Assembly (NCBI GenBank): GCA_963666765.1
Contig: OY762933.1
Location: 2,728,001-2,792,000 of the forward strand
Direction: 5' to 3'
Length of the DNA: 64,000 nucleotides
Origin: Foliamicus sp963666765
Lineage (GTDB): Bacteria; Pseudomonadota; Gammaproteobacteria; Steroidobacterales; Foliamicaceae
In this document: one piece after another, positions 1-9,848 of the stretch
Layout of the letters: the number at the start of each line of letters is the position of its first letter
How positions within the stretch are numbered: position 1 is the first letter of the stretch
Notes under the pieces: generated by a model
Database searches by the model: none
What the model saw: the letters and a program-made list of their open reading frames with translations, nothing else
What the model was told of the DNA's origin: nothing
Program-made: the position numbers and the translations under genes

Positions 1-1086
1 GATCCGGCCCCGCAACCGCCGGCGAATCCGCGGAGCCTGCCTGCCGGCAAGGTGCTGCTGGGCGATCTCACGATCGGTCAGATGCGCCTGGGAGAAGTTC
101 GCGCCCGCTACGAGAAGACCACGGGCGGACTTGCGGTGAACTGGTTTCGCACCGAGTCGCCGGCCTTCTCCTCGGAGGGCAGCGCGGCCTGGCTGGTGGC
201 CGACGATGAAGGCGCGGAGCAACTGGGCCGGCTCGACATGGTCCTGGAAAGTTCCGATGTCGGGGCGGCCCTGGACCAGTTGGGATACGCGCGCGGCATT
301 TCCGGCGACCGGGGCGAGATGACCCTGTCGGCGAACTGGGACGGACCGCCTGCGGGGGACTTTCTGGCGCGGTCCAACGGAACGGTCAACCTGGAAGTGG
401 AGCGCGGCGAAGTAGCGGCCCTGGATCCCGGCAGCGGACGTATGCTGGGCGTGCTCAGCCTGGCGCGGTTGCCGCGCCGCCTGGCGCTGGATTTCCGCGA
501 GGTGACGGAGGAGGGCCTGCCGTTTGACCGGCTGGCCGGCGATTTCAGTCTTCGCGAAGGGCAGGCCTACACCTGCAACATGGGCCTGCAGGGCGCCGTG
601 GCCGGCCTCGCATTGTTCGGCCGGACCGGCTTGCAGGATCGCAGTTACGACCAAGTTGCCGTAGTATCCCCCAATCTGCCGGATTTGCTTTCGCTGGGCG
701 GGGTGATTGTCGGCGGGACCGGTCTGGGCGCAACCATGCTGTTACTGTCACAGGCCTTCCGCGAACCCCTGCAGGCGATCTCGGCGAATTATTACCGGGT
801 CGGCGGCAGTTGGGATGAACCGCTGGTTGAGCGTGTGCTGCGGGAAGAAATTGATCTGGGTGCATTTGAAGACTGCGCCCGCTACCTGGAGGAGCAGTTG
901 ACCGATATGCCTGTAGTGGACTGGGAAGCGTTGCTGAGCACGGCGGAAGACATCGCCTTGCCCGAGCAGGGCGTGGATGCGGAAAGCGGGGAGACCGTCC
1001 CCTCGGGGCCGGCGACGGATTCCATGCAAGAGGATGCGCCGGCCGAGGATACGGAGCGGCCCGAACCCGGCTTTGGCTCGCCATGA
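1..1086 (+). CDS. yhdP: YhdP-type AsmA-like envelope protein, C-terminal part
   Basis: The reading frame is open from the first base, so only the C-terminal ~361 residues are present; the GTG at 52 is an internal codon. The residues alternate short beta-strand-like segments, as in the AsmA/DUF3971 C-terminal region, and end in an acidic, Pro-rich tail. YhdP family proteins are very large bridge-like proteins implicated in phospholipid transport between inner and outer membrane. The ATG of the next gene overlaps its stop (ATGA). The following nit and tldD genes match the yhdP neighbourhood of many Gammaproteobacteria, and this context carries much of the call. Confidence 0.7.
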   Translation, partial: DPAPQPPANPRSLPAGKVLLGDLTIGQMRLGEVRARYEKTTGGLAVNWFRTESPAFSSEGSAAWLVADDEGAEQLGRLDMVLESSDVGAALDQLGYARGISGDRGEMTLSANWDGPPAGDFLARSNGTVNLEVERGEVAALDPGSGRMLGVLSLARLPRRLALDFREVTEEGLPFDRLAGDFSLREGQAYTCNMGLQGAVAGLALFGRTGLQDRSYDQVAVVSPNLPDLLSLGGVIVGGTGLGATMLLLSQAFREPLQAISANYYRVGGSWDEPLVERVLREEIDLGAFEDCARYLEEQLTDMPVVDWEALLSTAEDIALPEQGVDAESGETVPSGPATDSMQEDAPAEDTERPEPGFGSP

Positions 1087-1906
1087 GCAAGGTGGCGGTC
1101 ATACAGATGTGTTCGGGCGACGAGCCCGGCGAAAACCTGGGGCGCGCGGCGACATTGCTTCGCCGGGCCGCCGACCAGGGAGCGGCGCTGGCCGTCCTGC
1201 CGGAGAATTTCGCCTTGATGTCCAAGGACGCCGAACGCATGCGCGCCGAGCATGCCGAGCGCCCGGGGGACGGGCCCTGGCAGGAGTTTGCGGCCGAGCA
1301 GGCCCGGCGGCTGGGGATGTGGATCGTGGCCGGGACCATTCCCATGCTCGCCGAAGATCCGCGGCGCCCGGCTTCGGCCTGCTGCCTGTTCGACGGCTCC
1401 GGAACCCTGGCGGCGCGATACGACAAGATGCACCTTTTCGACGTGTCCTTGCCCGGTCGCAAGGAGTCCTTTCGCGAGTCGGCCACGACCACGGCGGGAA
1501 GCGAGCCGGTCGTGGCCGAAACGCCCTTCGGCCGGCTGGGACTGGCAGTGTGCTACGACCTTCGCTTCCCCGAGCTGTTTCGGGCCATGAGCGAGAAGGG
1601 CGCGGAAATGGTTGCCCTGCCGGCCGCCTTTACCCGTCCGACCGGAGAAGCGCACTGGTACGTCCTGGTGCGCGCCCGCGCCGTCGAGAACCTTTGCTAC
1701 ATGCTGGCATCGGCTCAACATGGAATCCATCCCGGCGGGCGCGAGAGCTACGGGCATTCGATGCTGATCGAACCCTGGGGGCAGGTTGTTGCGGAATGCA
1801 AGCAGGGCGACGGCGTGCTGTGCCATGATGTGGCGCTCGACAATCTTGACCGGCTGCGCAGCGGTTTTCCGGCGCTCGATCATCGCCAGCTGACGTCCGG
1901 CCTGCA

Positions 1907-1910
<4 letters not shown>
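1083..1910 (+). CDS. Carbon-nitrogen hydrolase (Nit/deaminated-glutathione amidase type)
   Basis: A 275-aa nitrilase-superfamily amidase. The catalytic triad is visible: Glu41 in LPENFALM, Lys115 in YDKMHLFD and Cys157 in AVCYDLRFPELF. The DLRFPELFR context and the HLFDV segment are typical of the Nit1/Nit2 branch, which repairs deaminated glutathione or hydrolyses omega-amides; the exact substrate is inferred. The start overlaps the yhdP stop by 4 bp and the end overlaps the tldD start, so yhdP-nit-tldD is likely one transcript. Length is normal for the family. Confidence 0.85.
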
Positions 1911-3381
<1,471 letters not shown>

Positions 3382-3428
3382 CTGGGGATCAATAAATCTC
3401 AAAATCTCACACAATCTAGGAAACGCAA

Positions 3429-3914
3429 ATGACACAAGTAGCCATACTCATGGGTTCGCGTTCGGACTGGAAAATCATGGAGAACGCGGCCAATACGCTG
3501 GATTCGCTGGGCATAAGCTGGGAAGCGCGGGCGCTGTCGGCGCACCGCGCGCCCAGGGAACTTGCCGAGTACTGCGAGCAGGCCGAGGAGCGCGGGATCA
3601 AGGTGGTCATAGCGGGCGCCGGGCTCGCCGCAGCCCTTCCCGGCACCGTGGCGGCGCTCACCTCTCTGCCGGTGCTGGGCGTGCCGATGGCGACCGCGGC
3701 TTTCGGGGGCGCCGACGCCATGCTCTCGATGGCGCAGATGCCGGCCGGCGTGCCGGTGGGAACGCTGGGAGTCGGCCGTCACGGCGCCGTGAATGCCGCC
3801 CTGATGGCGACCGCCATTCTGGCCCTGGGCGATGCCGACATCCGCGCCGCGCTCAAGACCTTCAGGGCCGCTCAAACGGCGGAGGCGGTCCGGGGCAGCG
3901 ATGTCACCCAATGA
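3429..3914 (+). CDS. purE: PurE-like N5-carboxyaminoimidazole ribonucleotide mutase
   Basis: A 161-aa PurE fold protein that in the family converts N5-CAIR to CAIR in purine synthesis. The nucleotide-binding MGSRSDW, the catalytic SAHRAP and the QMPAGVPVGTLGVG segments are present. The usual GAGGAAHLPG loop reads GAGLAAALPG, so Gly and His are replaced by Leu and Ala. The start ATG follows AGGAAACGCA. The gene lies between tldD and pmbA, overlaps pmbA by 14 bp and has no purK beside it. It could be the housekeeping enzyme or a divergent paralogue. Confidence 0.85.
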   Translation: MTQVAILMGSRSDWKIMENAANTLDSLGISWEARALSAHRAPRELAEYCEQAEERGIKVVIAGAGLAAALPGTVAALTSLPVLGVPMATAAFGGADAMLSMAQMPAGVPVGTLGVGRHGAVNAALMATAILALGDADIRAALKTFRAAQTAEAVRGSDVTQ

Positions 3915-5220
3915 ACTCAGCGAGCGCGTTGCCGACGCCCTGAGCTGCGCCCGCAAGCGGGGCGCCAGCCAGGCGGAAGCCTCGGCCTCCAACAACACGG
4001 GACTGACCTTGCGCGTGCGGCTGCGCGAGGTGGAAACACTGGAGAGCCACCAGGAACATTCGCTGGGCGTAACGGTGTATCGCGGCAAGCGGCGCGGCTC
4101 GGCCAGCACATCCGACCTGTCTGCCGGGGCTGTTCGGGAAACCGTCGACAAGGCCTTGAGCCTGGCCCGGTTCGCCGCCGAGGACGAATATGCGGGCCTG
4201 GCCGACGCGGAGCGACTGGCCACGGAATTCCCGGACCTCGATCTTTACCATCCCTGGGACCTGGATGCGGAGCAGGCCATGGAACTGGCGCTGGAATGCG
4301 AAGCCGCGGCGCTGGACGCGGACCCGAGGATCAGCAACTCGGAAGGGGCCGGCGTGGATACAGGCGAGTCGAGTTTCGCCTACGGCAACTCGCACGGCTT
4401 TCTGCGCAGCGGACGGTCGAGCAATCACTCGGTGTCATGCGTCGTACTGAGCGAGCAGGACGGGCAGATGGAGCGCGACTACGATTTCAGCGTTGCGCGG
4501 GCGCCGGAGGAACTGACGCCGGTGAAGAAGGTGGGAGAGAGCGCCGCCGAACGGACCATCAAGCGCCTGGGTGCGCGCAAGATCAGGAGCACGCGGGCGC
4601 CGGTGCTGTTCTCGCCGAGGGTCGCGCGCAGCCTCATCGGACACTTTTGTGCAGCGGTCAGCGGGCGGGCGCTGTACAACCGGGCCAGCTTCCTGCTCGA
4701 CAGCCTGGACAAGCCGGTCTTCGCGGACTGCGTCAACCTGGCCGAGCGTCCGCATATTCCCCGCGGGCTGGCCAGCCGCGCCTACGATGGCGAGGGCGTG
4801 GCCACCGCCGATCGCGAGCTGGTGTGCGGGGGTGTCGTGAAAGGCTACTTCCTGGGCAGCTACTCGGCGCGCAAACTCGGCATGGCAACCACCGGAAACG
4901 CCAGTGGCGCCCATAACCTCCTGCTGGAAAGCACCGGCCAGTCGTACGAGGAACTGCTCGCGGAAATGGACGAGGGCCTGGTGGTGACCGAAATGATGGG
5001 GCAGGGCGCCAACACCGTAACCGGCGACTATTCCCGTGGCGCGGCCGGATACTGGGTGCGCGGCGGCGCCATCGCGCACGCCGCCCACGAAATCACCGTG
5101 GCCGGCAACCTGAAGGACATGTTCCGCAACATCGCCGCCATCGGCTCCGACGTGGACCGGCGCGGCGGAATCTACACCGGTTCGATTCTGATCCAGGACC
5201 TAAGCATCGCCGGCGCCTGA
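3901..5220 (+). CDS. pmbA: TldE/PmbA protease subunit
   Basis: A 439-aa TldE/PmbA homologue. The ATG at 3901 (MSPNELSERV) is preferred over an upstream in-frame ATG at 3832 buried in purE. Features include the N-terminal RLREVETLESHQEHSLGVTV segment and the C-terminal GNASGAHNLLLE and VTGDYSRGAAGYWVRGG blocks typical of the family. PmbA lacks the zinc motif and acts with TldD as a heterodimer. Its 3' end overlaps the convergent ATPase gene by 21 bp. A diverged copy of its central part (around residues 169-202) lies at 6427-6530. Confidence 0.9.
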   Translation: MSPNELSERVADALSCARKRGASQAEASASNNTGLTLRVRLREVETLESHQEHSLGVTVYRGKRRGSASTSDLSAGAVRETVDKALSLARFAAEDEYAGLADAERLATEFPDLDLYHPWDLDAEQAMELALECEAAALDADPRISNSEGAGVDTGESSFAYGNSHGFLRSGRSSNHSVSCVVLSEQDGQMERDYDFSVARAPEELTPVKKVGESAAERTIKRLGARKIRSTRAPVLFSPRVARSLIGHFCAAVSGRALYNRASFLLDSLDKPVFADCVNLAERPHIPRGLASRAYDGEGVATADRELVCGGVVKGYFLGSYSARKLGMATTGNASGAHNLLLESTGQSYEELLAEMDEGLVVTEMMGQGANTVTGDYSRGAAGYWVRGGAIAHAAHEITVAGNLKDMFRNIAAIGSDVDRRGGIYTGSILIQDLSIAGA

Positions 5221-6369
5221 GCCGGGAAACAGCGGTTCGTTCTTCGCCAGCGCCGTGATAGGCACGACTTCTACCTGATCGGAGCATCGGTATCGCCTGC
5301 TTCCCGGATACAGGATAGCGAGGCCTCGCAAGCCCAGGTCGGCCAGAGCATGCCGGATCGAGGGAGTGATGCGTGGGGCGTCGGCCCGCTTGCACTCTAC
5401 GCCGTAAAGGGCGGTTCCTTGTCGCAGAATCAGGTCGACTTCCGCTCCCTGGGATGTCGCCCAGAAATATGCGCCGTCATGGGGACACGCCGCGAGCGTT
5501 TGCTCGATAGCAAAGCCTTCCCAGGATGCGCCAACATTAGGGTGCCGCCAGAGCTGCTTTTCTTCCGTGACGCCCAACAACTGGTGCAACAGCCCGGAAT
5601 CGCGAACGTAGATTTTCGGGGATTTCACCTGGCGTTTCCTGATATTGGCGAACCATGGCTGCAATTGCCGAACCATCATGGCGTCGGTAAGCAGATCCAG
5701 ATAGCGCCGCACCGTCGCTGGCTTGCTCGCCATGGCGTGGGCCAACTGCGATAGGTTCAGACGCTGACCGTGGTAATGCGCCAGCATGTTCCAGAACCGC
5801 TCCATGGTCGCCGCTGGCGTCTTGACGCCCCATTGAGGGAAATCCCGCTGCAATAGCGTCAGGATGAAATTTCGGCGCCACGCCGCACTGTCATCTTCGC
5901 TTTTCGCCAGAAAGGACCGGGGCATCCCCCCGCGCCGCCACAGTTTCGCCTGGGCGTCTTGGCCAGTCTCGGCCAGCGTGAACCCGCCCAACGCCACATA
6001 CTCCGTACGTCCCGCCAGACTTTCCGAAGTCTGGCGCATCAGATCGCCGGACGCGCTGCCCAGTACCAGAAACTTTGCCGGCGGCGGACTCCGGTCCGCC
6101 AGCACCCGGAGCACGGGAAACAGGTCCGGCCGAAGCTGCACTTCGTCGATCACGACCACATCGGTCAGCGCCTCGAGCGCCGTCATGGGTTCGTTCAGAA
6201 CGGCGAGGTCGCGCGGCGATTCCAGGTCGAAGTAACCGGACGATGCGGGGTCAAGAATCTGCTGCGCGAGCGTTGTCTTTCCGCATTGACGCGGCCCCGT
6301 CAACACCGTGACGGGTGCCCGGCCAAGAGCGGTTTCTATCGCCCGGAGGGTATCGAGACGTTCCAGCAT
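5200..6369 (-). CDS. AAA_14 / DUF4143 family ATPase
   Basis: A 389-aa protein with Walker A GPRQCGKTT (residues 25-33), Walker B-like VVIDEVQLRPDLF, a central winged-helix-like segment (ATVRRYLDLLTDAMMVRQL) and a C-terminal DUF4143 domain. The latter keeps a PD-(D/E)XK-like arrangement, GAEVDLIL followed by GVECKRAD. The family is widespread in mobile parts of genomes and its role is unproven. The start ATG at 6369 lies just upstream of MLERLDTL. The gene converges on pmbA, overlaps it, and has a pmbA fragment at its other side, suggesting insertion or rearrangement. A relative is encoded at 61816-62973. Confidence 0.85.
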   Translation of the reverse strand: MLERLDTLRAIETALGRAPVTVLTGPRQCGKTTLAQQILDPASSGYFDLESPRDLAVLNEPMTALEALTDVVVIDEVQLRPDLFPVLRVLADRSPPPAKFLVLGSASGDLMRQTSESLAGRTEYVALGGFTLAETGQDAQAKLWRRGGMPRSFLAKSEDDSAAWRRNFILTLLQRDFPQWGVKTPAATMERFWNMLAHYHGQRLNLSQLAHAMASKPATVRRYLDLLTDAMMVRQLQPWFANIRKRQVKSPKIYVRDSGLLHQLLGVTEEKQLWRHPNVGASWEGFAIEQTLAACPHDGAYFWATSQGAEVDLILRQGTALYGVECKRADAPRITPSIRHALADLGLRGLAILYPGSRRYRCSDQVEVVPITALAKNEPLFPGSGAGDA

Positions 6370-6426
6370 CCGCGTAGAATACCATGTAAATCATCCCTAT
6401 TGAGGGTTTATTTGCATGGTCTTATG

Positions 6427-6530
6427 CACAGTGAGCGGTCGAGCAGCCACACCGTGTCCTGCGTCGCTTTGAGTGAGCAGGACGGCCGGATGGAGCGTGA
6501 CTACGATTTTAGCGTGGCGCGGGCGCCAGT
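6427..6530 (+). pseudogene. Fragment of a diverged pmbA copy
   Basis: This ~100-bp stretch translates to ERSSSHTVSCVALSEQDG and then MERDYDFSVARAP, nearly the same as pmbA at ~4408-4506 (GRSSNHSVSCVVLSEQDG, MERDYDFSVARAP). DNA identity is clearly below 100%, with mostly third-position changes, so the copy is old or from another strain. It has no start or downstream continuation. It sits in the ~300-bp gene-free interval 6370-6670, where I see no other gene; the remainder is comparatively AT-rich. Confidence 0.75.
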
Positions 6531-6670
6531 GTGTTGCGGACAAATGGAAAGCGCGAATACACAGTCACCAATTATTGCAAATTGTGCACCCTCAGCTATG
6601 GATATCGACGAATAGAATGGATCAAATTCCGTTGAGCCCGCGCAGCTGCGAACTTTGCGTGAACTATCTC

Positions 6671-7312
6671 TTAGGAGCCAAGCACGCTGTCAACGCCTAC
6701 GCGGAGTTCATCGGCGCTGAGCCGCTGCGTGTAGTCGGGGTTGGTGTGGCCGAAGCGGATCATGCCTTCGGTGTCGATCAGGTAGGCGGCGGGTATGGGC
6801 AGCCCGTGATGGGTCTCGCCGGAGGCCTGTTCGAGGTCGACGCCGTATTCTCTGGCCTGGCGGTAGTAGTCGTCGGAAATGCGGAAGGCGAGTCCGAATG
6901 CTTCGGCCGCGCTCAGGCGGGCGTCGGACAGCAGTGTGTAGTCCAGGCCCTCGGCGTCGCCGTGCAGGGCCGAGGCCAGATTCTCCGGGCTGTCGGCGCT
7001 CAGGAAGTACACGTCCATGCCGCGTTGTTCCAGTTCGGGCACCACATGCCGCAGTTCGGCCAGATGTGCGTTGCAATAGGGGCACCAGCCACCACGGTAG
7101 AAGATGAGCATGGCCGGGCGTTCGAGCGCGCCGGGATTGAACACGAAATCGCTGCCGTCGGCGTGTCGGGCGGTGAACTCGGGCGACGCGACGCCGGCGG
7201 GCAGGGGCGAGGTTTCCTCGGCGCTGGCCGCGATTTCGGCGCGTGATGCGGGTGCGGCGAACGCCACGGCGAGAAAGAGGGCAGCAAGAATTCGTGGAAG
7301 ATGGTTGCGCAT
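6671..7312 (-). CDS. Exported peroxiredoxin-like (AhpC/TSA) protein
   Basis: A 213-aa protein starting at MRNHLPRILAALFLAVAFA, a clear Sec signal peptide; a longer upstream frame lacks a good leader. The thioredoxin-fold motif FYRGGWCPYC has Cys77 and Cys80, followed by AHLAELR and SADSPENL segments typical of AhpC/TSA family peroxiredoxins. It probably reduces peroxides in the periplasm with thiol partners. A GGAG lies upstream of the start. It is divergent from folC, separated by ~70 bp. Confidence 0.85.
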   Translation of the reverse strand: MRNHLPRILAALFLAVAFAAPASRAEIAASAEETSPLPAGVASPEFTARHADGSDFVFNPGALERPAMLIFYRGGWCPYCNAHLAELRHVVPELEQRGMDVYFLSADSPENLASALHGDAEGLDYTLLSDARLSAAEAFGLAFRISDDYYRQAREYGVDLEQASGETHHGLPIPAAYLIDTEGMIRFGHTNPDYTQRLSADELRVGVDSVLGS

Positions 7313-7383
7313 GTCGAGGCTCCGGAAAAGTGAGCGCATTGTAATGCGCCGGCTGCCCGGGGCGGCCACTACAATTCGCTGCC

Positions 7384-8667
7384 ATGACCCGCGGTTCCCG
7401 CAGCCTGGATGAATGGCTGGGCTACGTTGCCCGGCTGCACCCGAGCGAAATCGACCTGGGGCTGGAGCGGATTTCGGCGGTGGCCGGCAGGCTGGACCTC
7501 AAGCCGCCGGCGGGGCGGGTAATCACGGTGGCCGGCACCAACGGCAAGGGCAGCACCGCGGCGATGATTGCCGCGGTGCTCAGGCTTCGGGCCGGGCTGC
7601 GAACTGCGCTCTACCTTTCTCCATACGTGCAGCAATTCGGCGAACGGATCCAGATTAACGGCAGGTATGCGCGGGATGAGGAATTGTGCCGGGAGTTCGA
7701 GCGGGTGGAAGCGGCGCGCGGCGATGTCCGGCTGACCGAGTTCGAGTTCGTCACGCTGGCCGCGCTTTGCCTGTTCAGCCGGGAGCGCTGCCGGGCCTGG
7801 GTTCTGGAGGTGGGGCTGGGCGGACGGCTCGATGCGGTCAACGCGATCGACCCGGACGTGAGCGTGATTACGCGTATCGCGATGGACCACCAGGACTGGC
7901 TGGGCGACACGCTGGAGGAGATCGCCGTCGAGAAGGCCGGCATTCTGCGGCCGCAACGGCCGGCGTTTTACGGCGCCGGCAAGGCGCCGGATCCGATAGT
8001 GGAAAGGGCGGGCGAATTGAAGGCGCCGCTGCACGAGGCCGGTGTGGATTTTGATTTCGAACGCAGCGGGTCAACGTGGAACTGGCGCGGCCGGTACGTC
8101 CGGCGCGACGGCCTGGCCCTCGTCAAGCACTCAAGCAGCGCCGAACTGGCCAATACCAGCCTGGCGCTGGCCGCGCTGGAAAACCTTGATCCCGATTGGG
8201 TGCCGGATGCGGAGGATTACCCCGGCATTCGGGAAGCGGCCCGCTTGCCCGGACGCTTCGAGCGGCTCAAGGCCGAAGGCGTGGAATGGGTGCTGGATGT
8301 GGCGCACAATCCCGATGCGGCGGTTTGCCTGGCGCGCAGCCTGAAGGCGCTGCCGGCGCGTCCCGCTGTCTGGGTGCTGGGCATGCTTGAGGACAAGGAC
8401 ATCGAGGGTTTCCTGGCGGTGCTTCCGCTGGGGAACACTGACCGGGTGCTTGTTGCCCGGGCCGAGGGCCCCAGGGCATGTTCCGCGGATCGGTTGGCGG
8501 CAGTGGTGGAATCGCGTGGGTATGCGGACGTCAGGCGCTATGGGTCCGTAGCGGAGGCTTGCCGCAAGGCGGCGGAACTGGTGGGGCAGGGCGGCCGGGT
8601 TGTAGTTACGGGATCGTTCGGTACGGTCGGGCCGGCGCGGGCGTGGCTTCAGGGGCGCAGGGGATAG
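7384..8667 (+). CDS. folC: Bifunctional folylpolyglutamate / dihydrofolate synthase
   Basis: A 427-aa Mur-ligase-type enzyme that adds glutamate to dihydropteroate and to folates using ATP. The P-loop GTNGKGSTAAM (around residues 54-64), the DHQDWLGDTLEEIAVEKAGI block and the C-terminal LDVAHNPDA motif are all present. The length is normal for FolC. ATG 7384 is the only suitable start after the divergent promoter region. Between its end and the next gene (8668-8798) I see no gene. Confidence 0.93.
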   Translation: MTRGSRSLDEWLGYVARLHPSEIDLGLERISAVAGRLDLKPPAGRVITVAGTNGKGSTAAMIAAVLRLRAGLRTALYLSPYVQQFGERIQINGRYARDEELCREFERVEAARGDVRLTEFEFVTLAALCLFSRERCRAWVLEVGLGGRLDAVNAIDPDVSVITRIAMDHQDWLGDTLEEIAVEKAGILRPQRPAFYGAGKAPDPIVERAGELKAPLHEAGVDFDFERSGSTWNWRGRYVRRDGLALVKHSSSAELANTSLALAALENLDPDWVPDAEDYPGIREAARLPGRFERLKAEGVEWVLDVAHNPDAAVCLARSLKALPARPAVWVLGMLEDKDIEGFLAVLPLGNTDRVLVARAEGPRACSADRLAAVVESRGYADVRRYGSVAEACRKAAELVGQGGRVVVTGSFGTVGPARAWLQGRRG

Positions 8668-8798
8668 ACCGGGCCGGCTTTTCCGGGAGGGTGGGATCCC
8701 CTTACTCGCGGGGCGGGAAGCGATCTTCTCGGAGAATGAGCGACGTAGAAGGGATATAGTAGATATATAGCTGTGAGATAAAGGGAGTTAACGAAAGA

Positions 8799-9671
8799 TC
8801 ATTTCAGGCCGTAGATACGCAGTACGTTGTCGCGCATCAGCTTGCGGCGCGCCTGCGGGCGTAGTTCAAGCGCGTCGATGTCCTGCACCGTGCGCTCGAA
8901 GTCCAGCACCGGAAAGTCGGTGCCGAAGATGACCTTGTCCTGGCCGAACGAATTGATGTAATGGCGGAAGCTGTCCGGCCAGTACTTCGGCCGGTGCGCG
9001 TCGCAGCCGATGAAAACATTGTCGTGCTTCCATGACATGGCGATCATCTCCTCGTGCCAGGGAATGCCTACGTGAATACCGATCAGCTTGAGTTCGGGGA
9101 AGTCGCAGGCCACTGCGTCCAGCGTGATCGGCCGGCCGACGCTGCGGCGCGGCGCGTCCTTGGCGTAGATCATCGACTGGCCCACCTGCATCTGTATCGG
9201 CACGTTCAGCTCGCAGCACTTGGCATAGAACGGGTAGTAGCGGGCATGGTCCGGCGCCAGCTCAAACCAGTGCGGGTAAAGGTGCGCGCCGATGAAGCCC
9301 ATATTCTTCACCGCATCCTCGAACATGCGCACGCCTTCCATGCCCTGGGTGGGGTCGATCCCCGCCAGGCCGGAAAAGCGGTCGGGGTGTTCTTCGCAGG
9401 CGCGGGCGACGACCTCGTAGGGCAGGTGATAACAGCCCGGCAGTCCCACCTGGCCGGTATGCGGCGCGATCAGGAACGCACGCTCGATGCCGGCGGCGTC
9501 CAGCCGCTCGATCATCTGTTCCAGCGAGAGTCCGCTCATCAGCGGGCTTTCCGCTTTCATCTTGCCGACGAAGAAATCGCCCTGCCAGCCGGGCCGGTGC
9601 GACAGGGCCTCCGGCGTCCAGATGTTGACGACCGCGTCGATCGCCCGGTAATCGTGATTGGGTTCGCTCAT
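8799..9671 (-). CDS. Amidohydrolase-2 family protein lacking the usual HxH motif
   Basis: A 290-aa TIM-barrel protein starting at MSEPNHDYRAID, after GAGGCGGCG; an upstream in-frame ATG at 9698 is less likely. Family members (ACMSD-like decarboxylases and hydrolases) bind zinc through an N-terminal DxHxH. Here that place reads IDAVVNIWTPE, with no histidines. Later ligand-like residues remain: HVGIPWHEE and FGTDFPVLDFER. It may use a different metal site or have another activity; the substrate is unknown. It is divergent from the thiamine operon. Confidence 0.8.
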   Translation of the reverse strand: MSEPNHDYRAIDAVVNIWTPEALSHRPGWQGDFFVGKMKAESPLMSGLSLEQMIERLDAAGIERAFLIAPHTGQVGLPGCYHLPYEVVARACEEHPDRFSGLAGIDPTQGMEGVRMFEDAVKNMGFIGAHLYPHWFELAPDHARYYPFYAKCCELNVPIQMQVGQSMIYAKDAPRRSVGRPITLDAVACDFPELKLIGIHVGIPWHEEMIAMSWKHDNVFIGCDAHRPKYWPDSFRHYINSFGQDKVIFGTDFPVLDFERTVQDIDALELRPQARRKLMRDNVLRIYGLK

Positions 9672-9761
9672 GCGCCGCCTCTGTTCATTCGGCGGCAATT
9701 ATCCTCCAATCGCATTCCGCTCGCAGGGGTAGCTCGCGGCGCGGGTCTTATACTCTTGACT

Positions 9762-9843
9762 CACTTGGGGGGCGGCCCTTCGGCCTGAGACCCTGTTAAC
9801 GGGGACCCCTTGAACCTGATCCGGTTAGTACCGGCGGAGGAAC
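9762..9843 (+). promoter_or_regulatory. TPP riboswitch (thi box)
   Basis: The RNA carries the conserved thi-box blocks in order: GGGGGGCGGCC, GGCCTGAGACCC, ACCCCTTGAACCTGATCCGG and GTACCGGCGGAGGAA, which match the TPP aptamer consensus closely. A TATACT -10 element at 9749-9754 fits transcription starting just before it. The aptamer's 3' edge contains the AGGA and GAGG that would serve as ribosome binding site for the ATG at 9849, so TPP binding probably hides the Shine-Dalgarno sequence and blocks translation. Confidence 0.95.
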
Positions 9844-9848
9844 GAGGT

